In this document: positions 1 to 9,595 of the stretch, in pieces | Position numbering within the stretch: the first letter of the stretch is position 1 | How the letters are laid out: every line of letters begins with the position of its first letter | Assembly: GCF_005239225.2 (NCBI RefSeq) | Contig: NC_133301.1 | Location: 10,230,318 to 10,294,317 of the forward strand | From: Populus alba | Taxonomy: Eukaryota; Streptophyta; Magnoliopsida; Malpighiales; Salicaceae | DNA length: 64,000 bases | Direction of reading: 5' to 3' | Made by a program: the position numbers and the translations under genes | The notes under the pieces: model-generated | What the model was told of the DNA's origin: nothing | Seen by the model: only the letters and a program-made list of their open reading frames with translations | Database searches by the model: none

Positions 1-28
1 TGAGCAGGGAACATCCGCAAGTTAGAGG

Positions 29-38
29 CTTTATAAAG
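29..38 (+). promoter_or_regulatory. Possible TATA box of the XTH gene
   Basis: A TTATAAA-like sequence lies about 85-90 bases before the XTH start codon. A transcription start near position 60 would give a short 5' leader of about 60 bases. Only 28 bases of sequence precede it in the window, so no other promoter element can be judged. Confidence 0.4.
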
Positions 39-121
39 CTATTGAAGGGCTATTGCAAAAGCATCCCACTTCAACTCCTAGGATTTTCTAAACTCGAAGA
101 AACTTCTGCATTGGGGTTGAA

Positions 122-1799
122 ATGGCAAGTTTACGAGCTTTCCTGGTAGCTCTATTCATCTTTGCAGTGGCATTTGATCCAAGTTCAGTTAATGCCAAAT
201 TCTCCAAGAGCATGTATTTCTATTGGGGTGCCCATAATTCGGCAATACTTGGCGATGGCGACGATCTTCAACTTGTCTTGAATCAGGCGTCGGGTGATTA
301 TTTGCTTACTATCCATCCAATTATTGGTTTTTTATGTAAACTAATCACGTAGATGGAAATCATTAATTATCAGTTTTGTGTAAATCTATCATCTTTGGAT
401 TTCAGGCTCTGGTGTTAAATCGAAGCGTCCGTTCCTATTTGGAAGCATTCAAATGTTAATTAAGCTAGTACCTGGGAACTCAGCTGGAACTGTCACTGCC
501 TATTACGTAAGTGCAAAAATTTCACCCAACATACATGGCTCTGTTTAACATAAGCACTGCTCATTATTTCAAGCTTTAAAAATTCGTTTGTTCTCTCATA
601 ATTGAGACTTATAGGAGATACATGAAGAAACATGAGCAAGAACAGCTAAATAGGAAGATCTAGTTACGGCCAATCATATTAATACCTCATTTGAATATCT
701 CTAAGATTAACAGCAATTATAGATCAGCATCTAAATGAAGTTCTTAAAGCAAAAAACTTTATAATGGAATATCGACACATGAAAATTACTAAATAATGAA
801 ACTCCGTGGTGATGAATTTGCGCAGGTATCCTCTTCTGGGGACACACATGACGAAATAGACTTTGAGTTCTTAGGGAATACATCAGGACAGCCATACACC
901 ATACACACAAACATCTATACTCAAGGAAATGGAAGCAGGGAACAGCAATTCCGCCCCTGGTTTGACCCAACTGCAGATTTCCATAATTACACTATACATT
1001 GGAACCCTACTGAAGTTGTGTAAGTTCGCTGACCATTTCTGTTTTTCTATAACGTTGGCCTTATCTGTCGATGGCTTACAGAAGTATGATCAAATATTCA
1101 CTATTCACGAAACAAAATTATTAATGATGATGATATAAAAAGGAAAGAAATGGGGTAAGAAAAGAAACCAGCATGACTCGACATTCAGATTATGCTGCAC
1201 AGCACTTCAAGTAGATTACCAAAATGTGCACTTTTTTTCTCCAAACATAACTTAAATAGTCTTCCTGAAGCTTTTGCTAAACTTTCATTTTCCCAGCTTA
1301 CTTCACTACACCCACCAAACCAGCTATCTAATTCCTAGATAATCCAGAAGCCTAATGTTACCTAACTTGATATTTATCACTGCAATTCAGGTGGTACATT
1401 GATAATGTACCAATCCGCGTATTCCGTAACTATGAAAATGAGGGGATTGCTTACCCAAACAAACAGGGAATGAGGGTTTACTCCAGCTTGTGGAATGCTG
1501 ATAACTGGGCAACTCAAGGTGGGCGAGTTAAGATTGATTGGACAGTGGCACCCTTCATAGCAAGATACCGCAATTTTAGGGCAAGGGCTTGCAAGTGGAA
1601 TGGACTAGTTAGCATAAATCAATGTGCTGCCAACACCCCAGCTAACTGGTGGACATCCCCCGCCTATAGCAAGTTGAGCGATGCCCGATTGGGTCAAATG
1701 AAGTGGGTCAGAGACAACTACATGATCTACAACTACTGCAATGACACTAAGAGATTCAATGGACAAATGCCACCTGAATGTTTTAAGGCACAGTTCTAA
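122..1799 (+). CDS. XTH: Xyloglucan endotransglucosylase/hydrolase (GH16 family)
   Basis: The protein cuts and religates xyloglucan in the cell wall. Four exons are inferred: 122-293, 406-506, 826-1019 and 1391-1799. All three introns have GT-AG ends and matching phases, giving 291 residues, the usual family length. A secretory signal peptide covers residues 1-25 (cleavage near VNA-K). The GH16 catalytic motif [10 protein letters not shown] is at 99-108, with the expected nucleophile E101 and acid/base E105. It is followed directly by the conserved N-glycosylation site N109-T-S. The C-terminal XET_C region has the four expected cysteines (about C223, C234, C272, C286) and the [13 protein letters not shown] stretch. 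The start ATG is the first in frame before the signal peptide. It resembles the group I/II transglycosylases, but the exact paralogue cannot be named from sequence alone. Confidence 0.95.
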
Positions 1800-2078
1800 A
1801 ATGGAGCAAGGATATTCATCTCGGAAACTTCAGTTCCTTTTCGTGCCACCAGCATTCAACTGCAATATAATTTTTTCTTTAAACATATTGATTTTGTTAT
1901 TCGTTTTTTGCATCCGTGTTTCATGCTATTCCAGATTTCATTGTTTCCATCCAATGTAACGATTGATTTTGAACATTATGCCCCCTATATATGATATAAA
2001 GTTTGATATATTAATTGTAGAGTGTGAAATATTTCAAACAGGACAACATTAATGTAAGAACACCAAATAAATCGAAAA
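1800..2078. other. Convergent 3' untranslated regions
   Basis: This 279-base gap separates the XTH stop codon from the stop codon of the opposite-strand TMEM234-like gene. It is AT-rich. An AATAAA-type signal on the plus strand at about 2065-2070 lies close to the end of the minus-strand gene, so the two transcripts may overlap at their 3' ends. Confidence 0.5.
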
Positions 2079-2501
2079 TCATGTAACACAGCAAAGCCAA
2101 ACACCAATGACGATAGAACCTGTGCCCAGCAAAGCGAAGTCGACTCGGGTATCTTCTCCTAAAAGCATTCCAAACACAGCTGTAGCAGCAAATGTTGTAG
2201 CATTGGTGACTGGGACAGCCAGAGATATGGGGGTGTCACTTAAGATGGCGAAGAAGATAGCAGAGGCAGAGAGATTAAGCAAGAAAGGGAGAGAATATTG
2301 CCAGAATAAGAGAAGGCTGAGCCAGCTTTTGAGTGAAGAGAGGAGTTTCTGGTGGAATTTTGGAGGAGACGAAAGGGAAGAAGAAGAAGAAGATTTTAGG
2401 GATTGGTGGTCCCAGAGAAGTGCACCGCGACGAATTAAGGCATTGGTGGCACCCCACACTAGGCCTATGGTGATCATCTTCTCTCTGTCTCCTCCACCCA
2501 T
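2079..2501 (-). CDS. TMEM234: TMEM234-like small multi-pass membrane protein
   Basis: A single-exon reading frame of 140 residues. It begins after a few residues with ITIGLVWGATNALIRRG, the hallmark start of the TMEM234 (UPF0546) family, whose members look like half-size drug/metabolite transporters. A Ser-rich and basic loop at about 33-55 is followed by two or three strongly hydrophobic segments: WLSLLLFWQYSLPFLLNLSASAIFFAIL, then VPVTNATTFAATAVFGMLLGE, then a final helix ending in VIGVWLCCVT. The N-A-T-T-F-A-A motif and the closing glycine-rich helix fit the family. Its biochemical function is unknown in plants. The plus-strand frame over the same bases is a shadow. Confidence 0.85.
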   Translation of the reverse strand: MGGGDREKMITIGLVWGATNALIRRGALLWDHQSLKSSSSSSLSSPPKFHQKLLSSLKSWLSLLLFWQYSLPFLLNLSASAIFFAILSDTPISLAVPVTNATTFAATAVFGMLLGEDTRVDFALLGTGSIVIGVWLCCVT

Positions 2502-2871
2502 TGTAGTGAGATCTGCAGTTCCGGTCGCTAAAGTAGGATTTGGGCAATTAAGGAGGATTTGAAATCGGATGTTTAAGGGGCAGAATTAGGGCTGCCTGGA
2601 TACTCCCGGATTTTAATGTGGTGAATTGTGCTGGAAAATAAATTATTTAACCATGGGGTGAAAATAAATTATTTAACTAAAGTTTAATTTTTAACTAATT
2701 TAATATTAAAAAATAAAATTTAAAAAAAATTATCTAATAAAAAAAATAACAATTAAAAAAATAAAAATTAAATAGAAAAAAAATTAAAAGAGAATAAAAT
2801 AGTAAAAAATTATCTCAAATAAAACAATAAAAATAAAATAATAAAGACTAGATATTGCTGATAAAAAATTA
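2502..2871. other. Gene-free stretch upstream of the TMEM234-like gene
   Basis: The first 130 bases are mixed in composition and probably hold the promoter and 5' leader of the minus-strand gene. From 2640 the sequence is almost pure A/T with A-runs and no reading frame. Confidence 0.5.
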
Positions 2872-3180
2872 AAGGCGGTGAAATTAAAAAAATTAATTTT
2901 TATAAATTATTTAAAAAAATAAATAAATAAATAAAACATAATCAAATATAAAAGAAAAAAAAATTAAGAATATTTTTAGAAATTTAAAAGATGAGACAAG
3001 GAAATCAATAAAAATAAATCAAATAAATATTTTAAAAATTTAAAAGATGAGACAAGGAAATCAATAAAAATAAATCAAATAAATATTTTAAAAATTTAAA
3101 AGAATACATAACAATTAATAAAAAAAAATTAAAAAGATATCAACACTAAATAAAAATTTGGTGTACATATTCACCGCCTT
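2872..3180. mobile_element. Short inverted-repeat element (MITE-like), 309 bp
   Basis: The ends are a perfect 11-base inverted repeat: AAGGCGGTGAA at 2872-2882 and its complement TTCACCGCCTT at 3170-3180. The GC-rich ends stand out in an A/T background, and there is no coding capacity. A 56-base tandem duplication (2982-3037 and 3038-3093, then a partial third unit) lies inside. No convincing target-site duplication was found, so the transposon superfamily is open. Confidence 0.5.
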
Positions 3181-3485
3181 AAAATAAAAAACTCCAAATA
3201 ATGTAAGCTCCGTTCCGAAAGTTAATTTGTCCATTAAATGTGTTTGGTATAAAAAAAATAAAATTTTTTTATTTTTCTTCTTTACTTGAAATTAATATAT
3301 TTTTTAGTTTTTTAAATTATTTTGATACACTAATGTCAACAATAATTTTTTAAAAAAAAATATATATATATTATTTTGATATATTTTTAAATGAAAAATA
3401 TTTTAAAAATAACTTAATTATATTTTAAAATTGGTAATGTGCTATAAAATGATCTGTGCAAGGCATCTTTCCATTTTAGTGTTTA
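3181..3485. other. AT-rich stretch with a degenerate short repeat
   Basis: No gene is seen. From about 3238 the text GTGTTTGGTAT followed by A/T runs resembles the short inverted-repeat family seen elsewhere in the window (7053, 20545, 56074), but the second end is not clear. Confidence 0.35.
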
Positions 3486-3807
3486 CTAGTTACATGCCCC
3501 GCGCGATGCCGCGGGTCAATTATTTTTTGCATTTTAAAAAATAGTCAAGATTTAAAAGTGTTAGGTTTTTTTGTAAAGTTATACCAAAAAATCTCAGTTT
3601 TGGTTGCATCGCCTTATCCAAGAATAATGTTTATAATATTAATAATAACATTAAACTTGGGTTAACCCTTAGCATAAAAGTATCTGGACTACAATACCAG
3701 ATCCAATAACATTGGACGTGGGTCTGGTTGCAAGATCGTGCCATAAAAGTGTGATAATTAAATAGATTAGTTAAAAAAAAACCAGCATGAAGAAAAAAAA
3801 CTAATGG

Positions 3808-3810
<3 letters not shown>

Positions 3811-3875
<65 letters not shown>
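3811..3875. repeat. (TA)n microsatellite
   Basis: About 32 uninterrupted TA dinucleotides inside Helitron-like copy 1. It creates a spurious minus-strand Ile-Tyr repeat frame that is not a gene. Confidence 0.95.
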
Positions 3876-3878
<3 letters not shown>

Positions 3879-4119
3879 TTAATTGGGTTAACCCTTCAAA
3901 CCAGGTTAACCCGTCATACCTTGAATTCACATTATGAAAGTTTGATAATTAAAAAAAAAAATTAATGGATTAACCTAGAATTAACTGGGCTAACTCGTCA
4001 AACCAGGTTCACCTGTCAAACCCGGAATCCGTGTAATGAAAGTTTGATAATTAAATAGAAAAAAATTTAACATTAACAATTTAAATTAAAAAAAAAACAA
4101 AAAGGCATCAGCCTTTTCA

Positions 4120-4160
4120 CTGTGGACTGCACTGTTCAGTCCACAGTCAAAGGCATAAAA
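4120..4160. repeat. Hairpin module inside Helitron-like copy 1
   Basis: The sequence GCCTTTTCACTGTGGACTG, a short loop, then CAGTCCACAGTCAAAGGC can fold into a long stem. Related modules occur at 36641-36693 and around 38035-38085 in the opposite-orientation copy, and half-modules at about 5025-5040 and 37134-37152. Confidence 0.6.
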
Positions 4161-5740
4161 AAAAAACTAAAGTTATCGGCCAAAAACTACTTAGAAAAAA
4201 ATTTAATATTAATAAACTAAATTAATTAAATAAAATTAATTAAAAGAAAAAATAAAAGAAATAAAAACCTCTAAGAAGAAAAAAATACTAAATAGAAAGA
4301 AATTTAATATTAACAAACTAAACGAAACGAAAAAAATAATTAAAAAAAATTCAGGTTAACTCATTAAACCAAGTTAACCCGTTAAACCCGGGATCCGTGT
4401 CATGAATGTCTGGTAACTAAATAAAAAAAAAAAAGTGAACATTAACAAACTAAACTAAACAAAAAAAAAATTAATTAAAAAGAAAAAAAAATATGGGTTA
4501 ACTCGTCAAACCATGCTAACCCGTTAAACTCAGGATCTGTGTCATGAAAGTCTAATAACTAAATAAAAAAAAAATTAACATTAACAAACTAAATTAAACA
4601 AAAACATTTATGAAAATAATAAAAAAAATTGACGGGTCAACCCGGAATTAACTGGGTTCACCCGTGAAACCAGGTTAACCCGTGAAACTCGGGATATGTG
4701 TCATGAAAGTCTAATAACTAAATAGAAAGAAATTTAACATTAGCAAACTAAACTAAACGAAAAAAAAATTAATTAAAAAGAATAAAAAGCAAAAAAAATA
4801 ACTTGTCAAATCAGGTTAACCCGTTAAATCCGGCAAACGTGTCATGAAAGTCTGACAACTAAATAAAAAAATTAAACATTAATAAACTAAATTAAACAAA
4901 AAAAATTTGTTAAAAAAAAAAAAAACAAAGGAAGAAGCAAAAAAAAATCTCAAAAAACATAAAAAACAAACAGCTAAAAAAAACTAAGACAACTTAAAAA
5001 AAAAAAAACACGCCTAAGGAATCGGTGTTTTACTGTGGAAATGAAAAAATTAATTAAAAAGAAAAACCAGAAAAAAAATCTGAGTTAACCCATTAAACCT
5101 GGAATGCGTGTTATAAAAGTTTTAGATGGAAAAAAAAAAATTTATCATTAATAAAAATTTTTATTTTTAAAATATCCATTAAAAAAAAACAAAGAAAAAA
5201 TGAAGAAAAAGAAAAGCAAAAAACTAAAAAAAAAAATCTAAATTAATTGGGTTAACCCTCAAACCAAGTTAACCCGTCAAACCAGGAATTCGTGTCATGA
5301 AAGTTTGATAACTGCATAGAAAAAAAAATTGACGGGTTAGCCCATAATTAATTTGGTTAACCTATGAAACCAGAAAAAAAAATCTGGGTTAACCCGTTAA
5401 ACCTGGAATGAGTGTTATAAAAGTTTGAGATACAAAAAAATTTAACATTAACAAAATTTTTTTAAAAAAATATCCATTAAAAAAAACAAAGAAAAAATGA
5501 AGAAAAAAAAAAACAAAAAGTAAAAAAGTAAAAAGTAAAAAAAAAAACGAAAAAAAAAAAAAAGACAACTCAATTAAAAAAAAACAATGAAAAAAAAAGA
5601 CTTAAAAAAAAACAAAAAATTTAAAAAAAAACCGTAAAGCACAGGGATCAGTAAAATATCCATTAAACAAAAACAAAGAAAAAAAAACAAAAAGCAAAAG
5701 GCAAAAGTAAAAAAAAAAAAAAAAAATACATATGGCAACC

Positions 5741-6139
5741 ATGTTTTATGAATGGACGCTTCCTTGTGACTGACAAGTATCCATGAAAAAATAAAAAATA
5801 AAATAAAATAAAACACTTGTGACAGTCATGTTTTGTTTAATGGTATTTGAAAGTGTGGTTTTTCAAAATATTTTTTTTGTTAAGAAATATATTAAAATAA
5901 TATTTTTTATTTTTTAAAAATTATTTTTAATATCAGCATATCAAAACAATTTAAAAAAAAATTTAAAATTTACCCAACCTTGTTTAAAACACAAAAGTTG
6001 CATTGAGCTTGGACTACTTGTCACATCCTAAAGAGGGTAATGGACATATTATCATTATTTTCTTATTAAAAAGTGTTTGTACGATGGAAATTGATTTTTT
6101 AAAAATCAAATTTTTAATTTTTTTTTTTGTTTATTTGTC
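5741..6139. other. Gene-free, AT-rich spacer with a short repeat
   Basis: No reading frame of interest. The segment 5836-5995 (AAAGTGTGG, A/T body with ATCAGCATATCAAAAC, TTTAAAACAC) is a degenerate member of the short repeat family recognised at 7053-7252. Confidence 0.4.
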
Positions 6140-6860
6140 ATTAGAAAAGTTGGTTAATAGAAAATACTTTCCAGTCAAAAACAAATTTAGCTTGGTTTTT
6201 AGAAAAGTGTTTTCCTTTTATTTTAAATAGAAAATACTTTCCGAAAGTTGTGAAAAAATTAGAAATGTCATATTATTTATTGATTATATCAAATTTGATC
6301 CTCAAACTTTTGATTGCTATATATATTTTATTTTGAATATTTTTTTTTTCAATTTGATCCCTTAGAATTTAATTTTATATTAACTTTAGTCCTCATTTTT
6401 ATAATTGTTATTTGTTTTTCTCTTAATTTTTTAATTGAATTTTTTCATCTAATAAATTTGATCCACATTCTGTTGATTATTACTTATTTTATTTGGAATA
6501 ATTTATGAAATGATAATCATTATTATTTTAATTTTCTCATCTTTCAATTTTTTTTATTTGTTAGATTTGATTTCTATTATTTTGATTATTATTTATTTTA
6601 TTTGGGATAATTTATGAGATTATATTTTTTTTTCAATTTCATTCTCATTCAACATTTTAATTTGTAAGATTTATTCCTCATTATTTTAATAAACTTGAAA
6701 AAAATAAAATATTAATAAGTTATTTTCCATCTCATTTTCCATGACAAAACCAAACACTGGAAAGTGTTTATTAACTTATTTTCCAGTACACAATCAAATA
6801 TCGAAAAATAATTCACTTTCTTAGAATTTATTTTTTTAAAATTCACTTTCTAAAAAAAAA
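6140..6860 (-). mobile_element. Inverted-repeat element of the GGAAAGTGTTTTCC family, copy A
   Basis: Both edges contain several copies of GGAAAGTGTTTTCC-like text and its complement, flanking a 500-base A/T body with phrases such as AATTTGATCC and TTTGGAATAATTTATGA. The whole segment is the reverse complement of 41425-42130. It has no coding frame and behaves like a non-autonomous DNA transposon with long, repetitive, imperfect terminal inverted repeats. Confidence 0.5.
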
Positions 6861-7052
6861 TTATTTTTGAATAAACAAACAAACTTTAGTTTAGCTAGAG
6901 ACTTTCCTGGACACCATATGTGTTTTTTGAGCAAGCAAGTTTCAATAACGTATCTTCATGGCAATGAGCAAAGTCAGGTTCTTGTTTCTGTTAAGAGGCA
7001 AGTTCTTTTTTGCTTGGTTTCCTGGACAGCAAGTGGCAAATGTTGTTTAGAG

Positions 7053-7252
7053 TGTGTTTGGAATTGTGATAATGATGGCGATTCAAAGTATTTTTTGCTT
7101 AAAAATACATTAAAATAAATTATTTTTATTTTTAAAAAATTATTTTAACATCAGCACATCAAAATGATTTGAAAACATAAAAAAAATATTTCAAGTAAAA
7201 AAAAAATTAAAATTTAAAAGAACATGATTTTTACCGCGCTTTCCAAACACAT
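7053..7252. mobile_element. MITE, 200 bp
   Basis: A perfect 11-base terminal inverted repeat, TGTGTTTGGAA at 7053-7063 and TTCCAAACACA at 7242-7252, encloses an A/T-rich body containing ACATCAGCACATCAAAATGA. Related elements occur at 20098-20269, 20545-20742 and 56074-56268, and degenerate ones around 44093, 53773 and elsewhere. Confidence 0.65.
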
Positions 7253-7544
7253 CCAAGGTGTGGTCAGCTAATGATAGGTTTGTTTCTTTCTCAAATGCTT
7301 GGATGCCTTATGTTCATTCCTTTTCTTCTTTTTTTGGATTATGTTCATTCCTGCTTTTTTTATGGATTATGTTCACTCCTTTGGCAGTAGATTCATGCTT
7401 TTCAAGGGATTGTATTTATGAAGATTACCATGTGCTATGGTAAAGTTTCTAAAACAAAATCATGTTTGCAATTTTAATAAAAAAAAATATATTGCATGAT
7501 TTAGCATGTCAAAAAATAAAATAAATAGTTTTTAAGGTTTGGGA
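7253..7544. other. Gene-free spacer
   Basis: A T-rich stretch with a short direct repeat of TATGTTCATTCC / TATGTTCACTCC around 7308-7380. No gene is seen. Confidence 0.4.
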
Positions 7545-8720
7545 TTAGAAAATAAGGAAAATGAAGTTTGAGATCAAAATTGAATTTCATAAATTGTTAG
7601 AAACTGAAAGTTTATAATTTAAAAAGTTGAAAAATCAAATTATATGTTTAGCCCCAAGTTTAGAAAAGTCATCTCTTTTTTATATCTTTTCAGTCTAGTC
7701 CCCTGTCTTTGAATCTTGCTATTCCTTAATAAATGTGTTTTAATTAGTCATCAATTTGGGCTTATAAAGGATGCAATTAGGAAAAAAAGAAGAAGAAGAG
7801 GAATTAAACAAAAAAACAAATGATTGTAGCAATCCACAACAATTTGTTTATGGTTTAACAATGGCGTAGGGAACAATATTTTCCCTACGCCTTTTAGAGT
7901 ATTTCTTAATATATACAAATTAGAATTTAAAAGATTAAACTAAAAATAAATAAAACTTTAACAAAAACGAAAATAACAAAAATCAAAAGCCAAAACCAAA
8001 AGGACTAGATATAAAACACCAATCACAATGAGGACCGGAGTGCATTTCTCAAGGAAAAAGAGACAAAATAAAAGGGGAAAAGGTGTAACTAGTGATAAAT
8101 CAGCCACCATAGAATCACACGCGTCACTTATAAAGTAAAAGGAGACAAAAAAGAATAAAATGAGATGAAAAAAATATTTTTTTCAACCACTAGGAATAGT
8201 CATATACGCCACCTAAAGTTAACGAAGGCTCCCACACGACATCAAGCGCCAAAATATTTTCAAATTAAAAAACATAATCTAAATGCTATTTTACATTATT
8301 ACCCTTGATAAGATAAAATCAACAATTAATAGTAAAATCAAGACAAAAATAACCCAATACCCCTAATTCCATGAATATTTTTTGGCACCAATGGCATATT
8401 TGTAATTTAATAGTGTATCAAAAATTAAAGGTCTTAAACACCCTTACCTTACAATGTTAGCTTTTTTATTCCTTGAGGGCATTATGGTCAATTTACTGTT
8501 TATTAGAATACTGAAAAGATAAAAATATCTTAAGCAAATCTCTAATAACTAATATACCATGCGAAAAGATAAAAATAACCTTGATTCTAATGCAAATAAT
8601 GTTTTTTAAAGGCTATAAACATCACTTTACTATTATTATAATAGGGAACAATATACTGAGTTTATTATTATAGGAAAATCACTTTCCCTCATAGTTATTA
8701 TTAGCTATTTAACTCATGCT
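7545..8720. repeat. Dispersed repeat family A, copy 1
   Basis: About 1.1 kb aligns by eye with 12050-13150 in the same orientation, for example the shared phrases GATCAAAATTGAATTTCATAA, TATGTTTAGCCCC, TTTCAGTCTAGTC and GGCGT-GG-hairpin. It contains a perfect 11-base hairpin at 7863-7891 (GGCGTAGGGAA, loop of 7, TTCCCTACGCC). There is no coding frame. The family also leaves traces near 54.1-54.6 and 57.7-58.4 kb. Confidence 0.55.
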
Positions 8721-9595
8721 CTGCCACGGGTTGAATATTCTTTTTTCTTCAAAAAAGTATATATGCAGACTTTTAAGACATGTTTCTGTATATAAAAAAA
8801 TCCTAGGTTGAATTCAAGAAGTTTATGCATACATGTAATTAAATAAATTGAGAACTATTTATACGACAAAAAATATAATGAAGCTCGTTTCCTACCTAGT
8901 CAAAATTAACCAACTAAACTCGTGATTTGAGTCATGGATTCTATTGGGTTCAATAATTTTTTTTAATATGAAATAGACACCTATAAAATTAAGAACAAAC
9001 CAAATATCAAGGTAATTGAAAATCAAAATCAAACCGAAACAAATTACGTTGCCCAATTAATAATCAACAATATATTAAATGATAAAATTAAAAAAAAATC
9101 TAGAAAAATTAAAAAAATTCAACTGTAATGTATAAAAAAGAAAGAAAAAAAAAAGCCTAGTCTCTTGGGCTAGGAGGGACCAAGTGCACGGTCCTAGAGC
9201 AATGCCCATGCCTGGAACTTATTTCTTTTTTTTAAGAGGTGAACGACAAGTCGTCTTCCTCTTAATTTATTGAAAAAAATAGCAAGTAACATGTCTACTT
9301 CGCTAAGGCAGACAACACATCTCCTGCCTTGCCTAAAAAGGTTAGTGGAAAACCAAGTAGGTCTATTTCAGACAAAGAAAAACCCATTTACAACCATATT
9401 TTTTTTTTTAAGAAAAAAAACATTATAAATACCTTGTGAGACTTATTGCCTCTAACAACCAAAAAATTGGCTTCAAAACCCTTGCAATCAACCTGAAATC
9501 AAAATTCATTTTAGGTTTAAATCAATCATTTCAAACAAGTTTAAGGGAAAAAAAACACCTTAGATAAACTCTTATCATCAAAAGAAACTTGTTGC
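8721..9595. repeat. Repeat remnant with a degenerate Helitron-like edge
   Basis: The text CTCTGCCACGGGTTGAATA at about 8719 resembles a decayed form of the Helitron terminal hairpin edge. The remaining A/T-rich sequence has no gene. The part from about 9400 to 9595 appears to be the left half of an older repeat interrupted by the insertion at 9596-11927. Confidence 0.35.
9580..9595 (+). repeat. Left copy of a 16-bp flanking direct repeat
   Basis: CAAAAGAAACTTGTTG here and CAAAAGAAACTCGTTG at 11928-11943 differ at one position. They bracket the 2.3-kb insertion and are read as its target-site duplication. Confidence 0.55.

Larger units (their letters stand above)
3486..5740 (-). mobile_element. 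Helitron-like non-autonomous element, copy 1 (minus orientation)
   Basis: Read on the minus strand, the element ends with a GC-rich hairpin (stem CCCGCG/CGCGGG, loop of six), then CATGTAA and CTAG followed by T. This is the classic Helitron 3' terminus. About 250 bases next to this end are nearly identical (by eye about 95 percent) to 38400-38667 on the plus strand. The body is a chain of degenerate units: an A/T run, ATTAACAAACTAAA-type text, a CATGAAAGT block, and GGTTAACC blocks with GTTAAC palindromes. A (TA)n tract at 3811-3875 lies inside. No transposase reading frame is present, so it would be non-autonomous. The other end (TC) could not be placed; 5.7-5.8 kb is an estimate. Confidence 0.55.

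Noticed and set aside
2107..2562. 151-codon plus-strand frame with an acidic run
   Set aside because: It is antisense to the TMEM234-like gene; the minus-strand protein has family motifs and this frame has none.
3631..3930. Minus-strand frame with a long Ile-Tyr repeat
   Set aside because: It is a translation of the (TA)n microsatellite inside a non-coding repeat.
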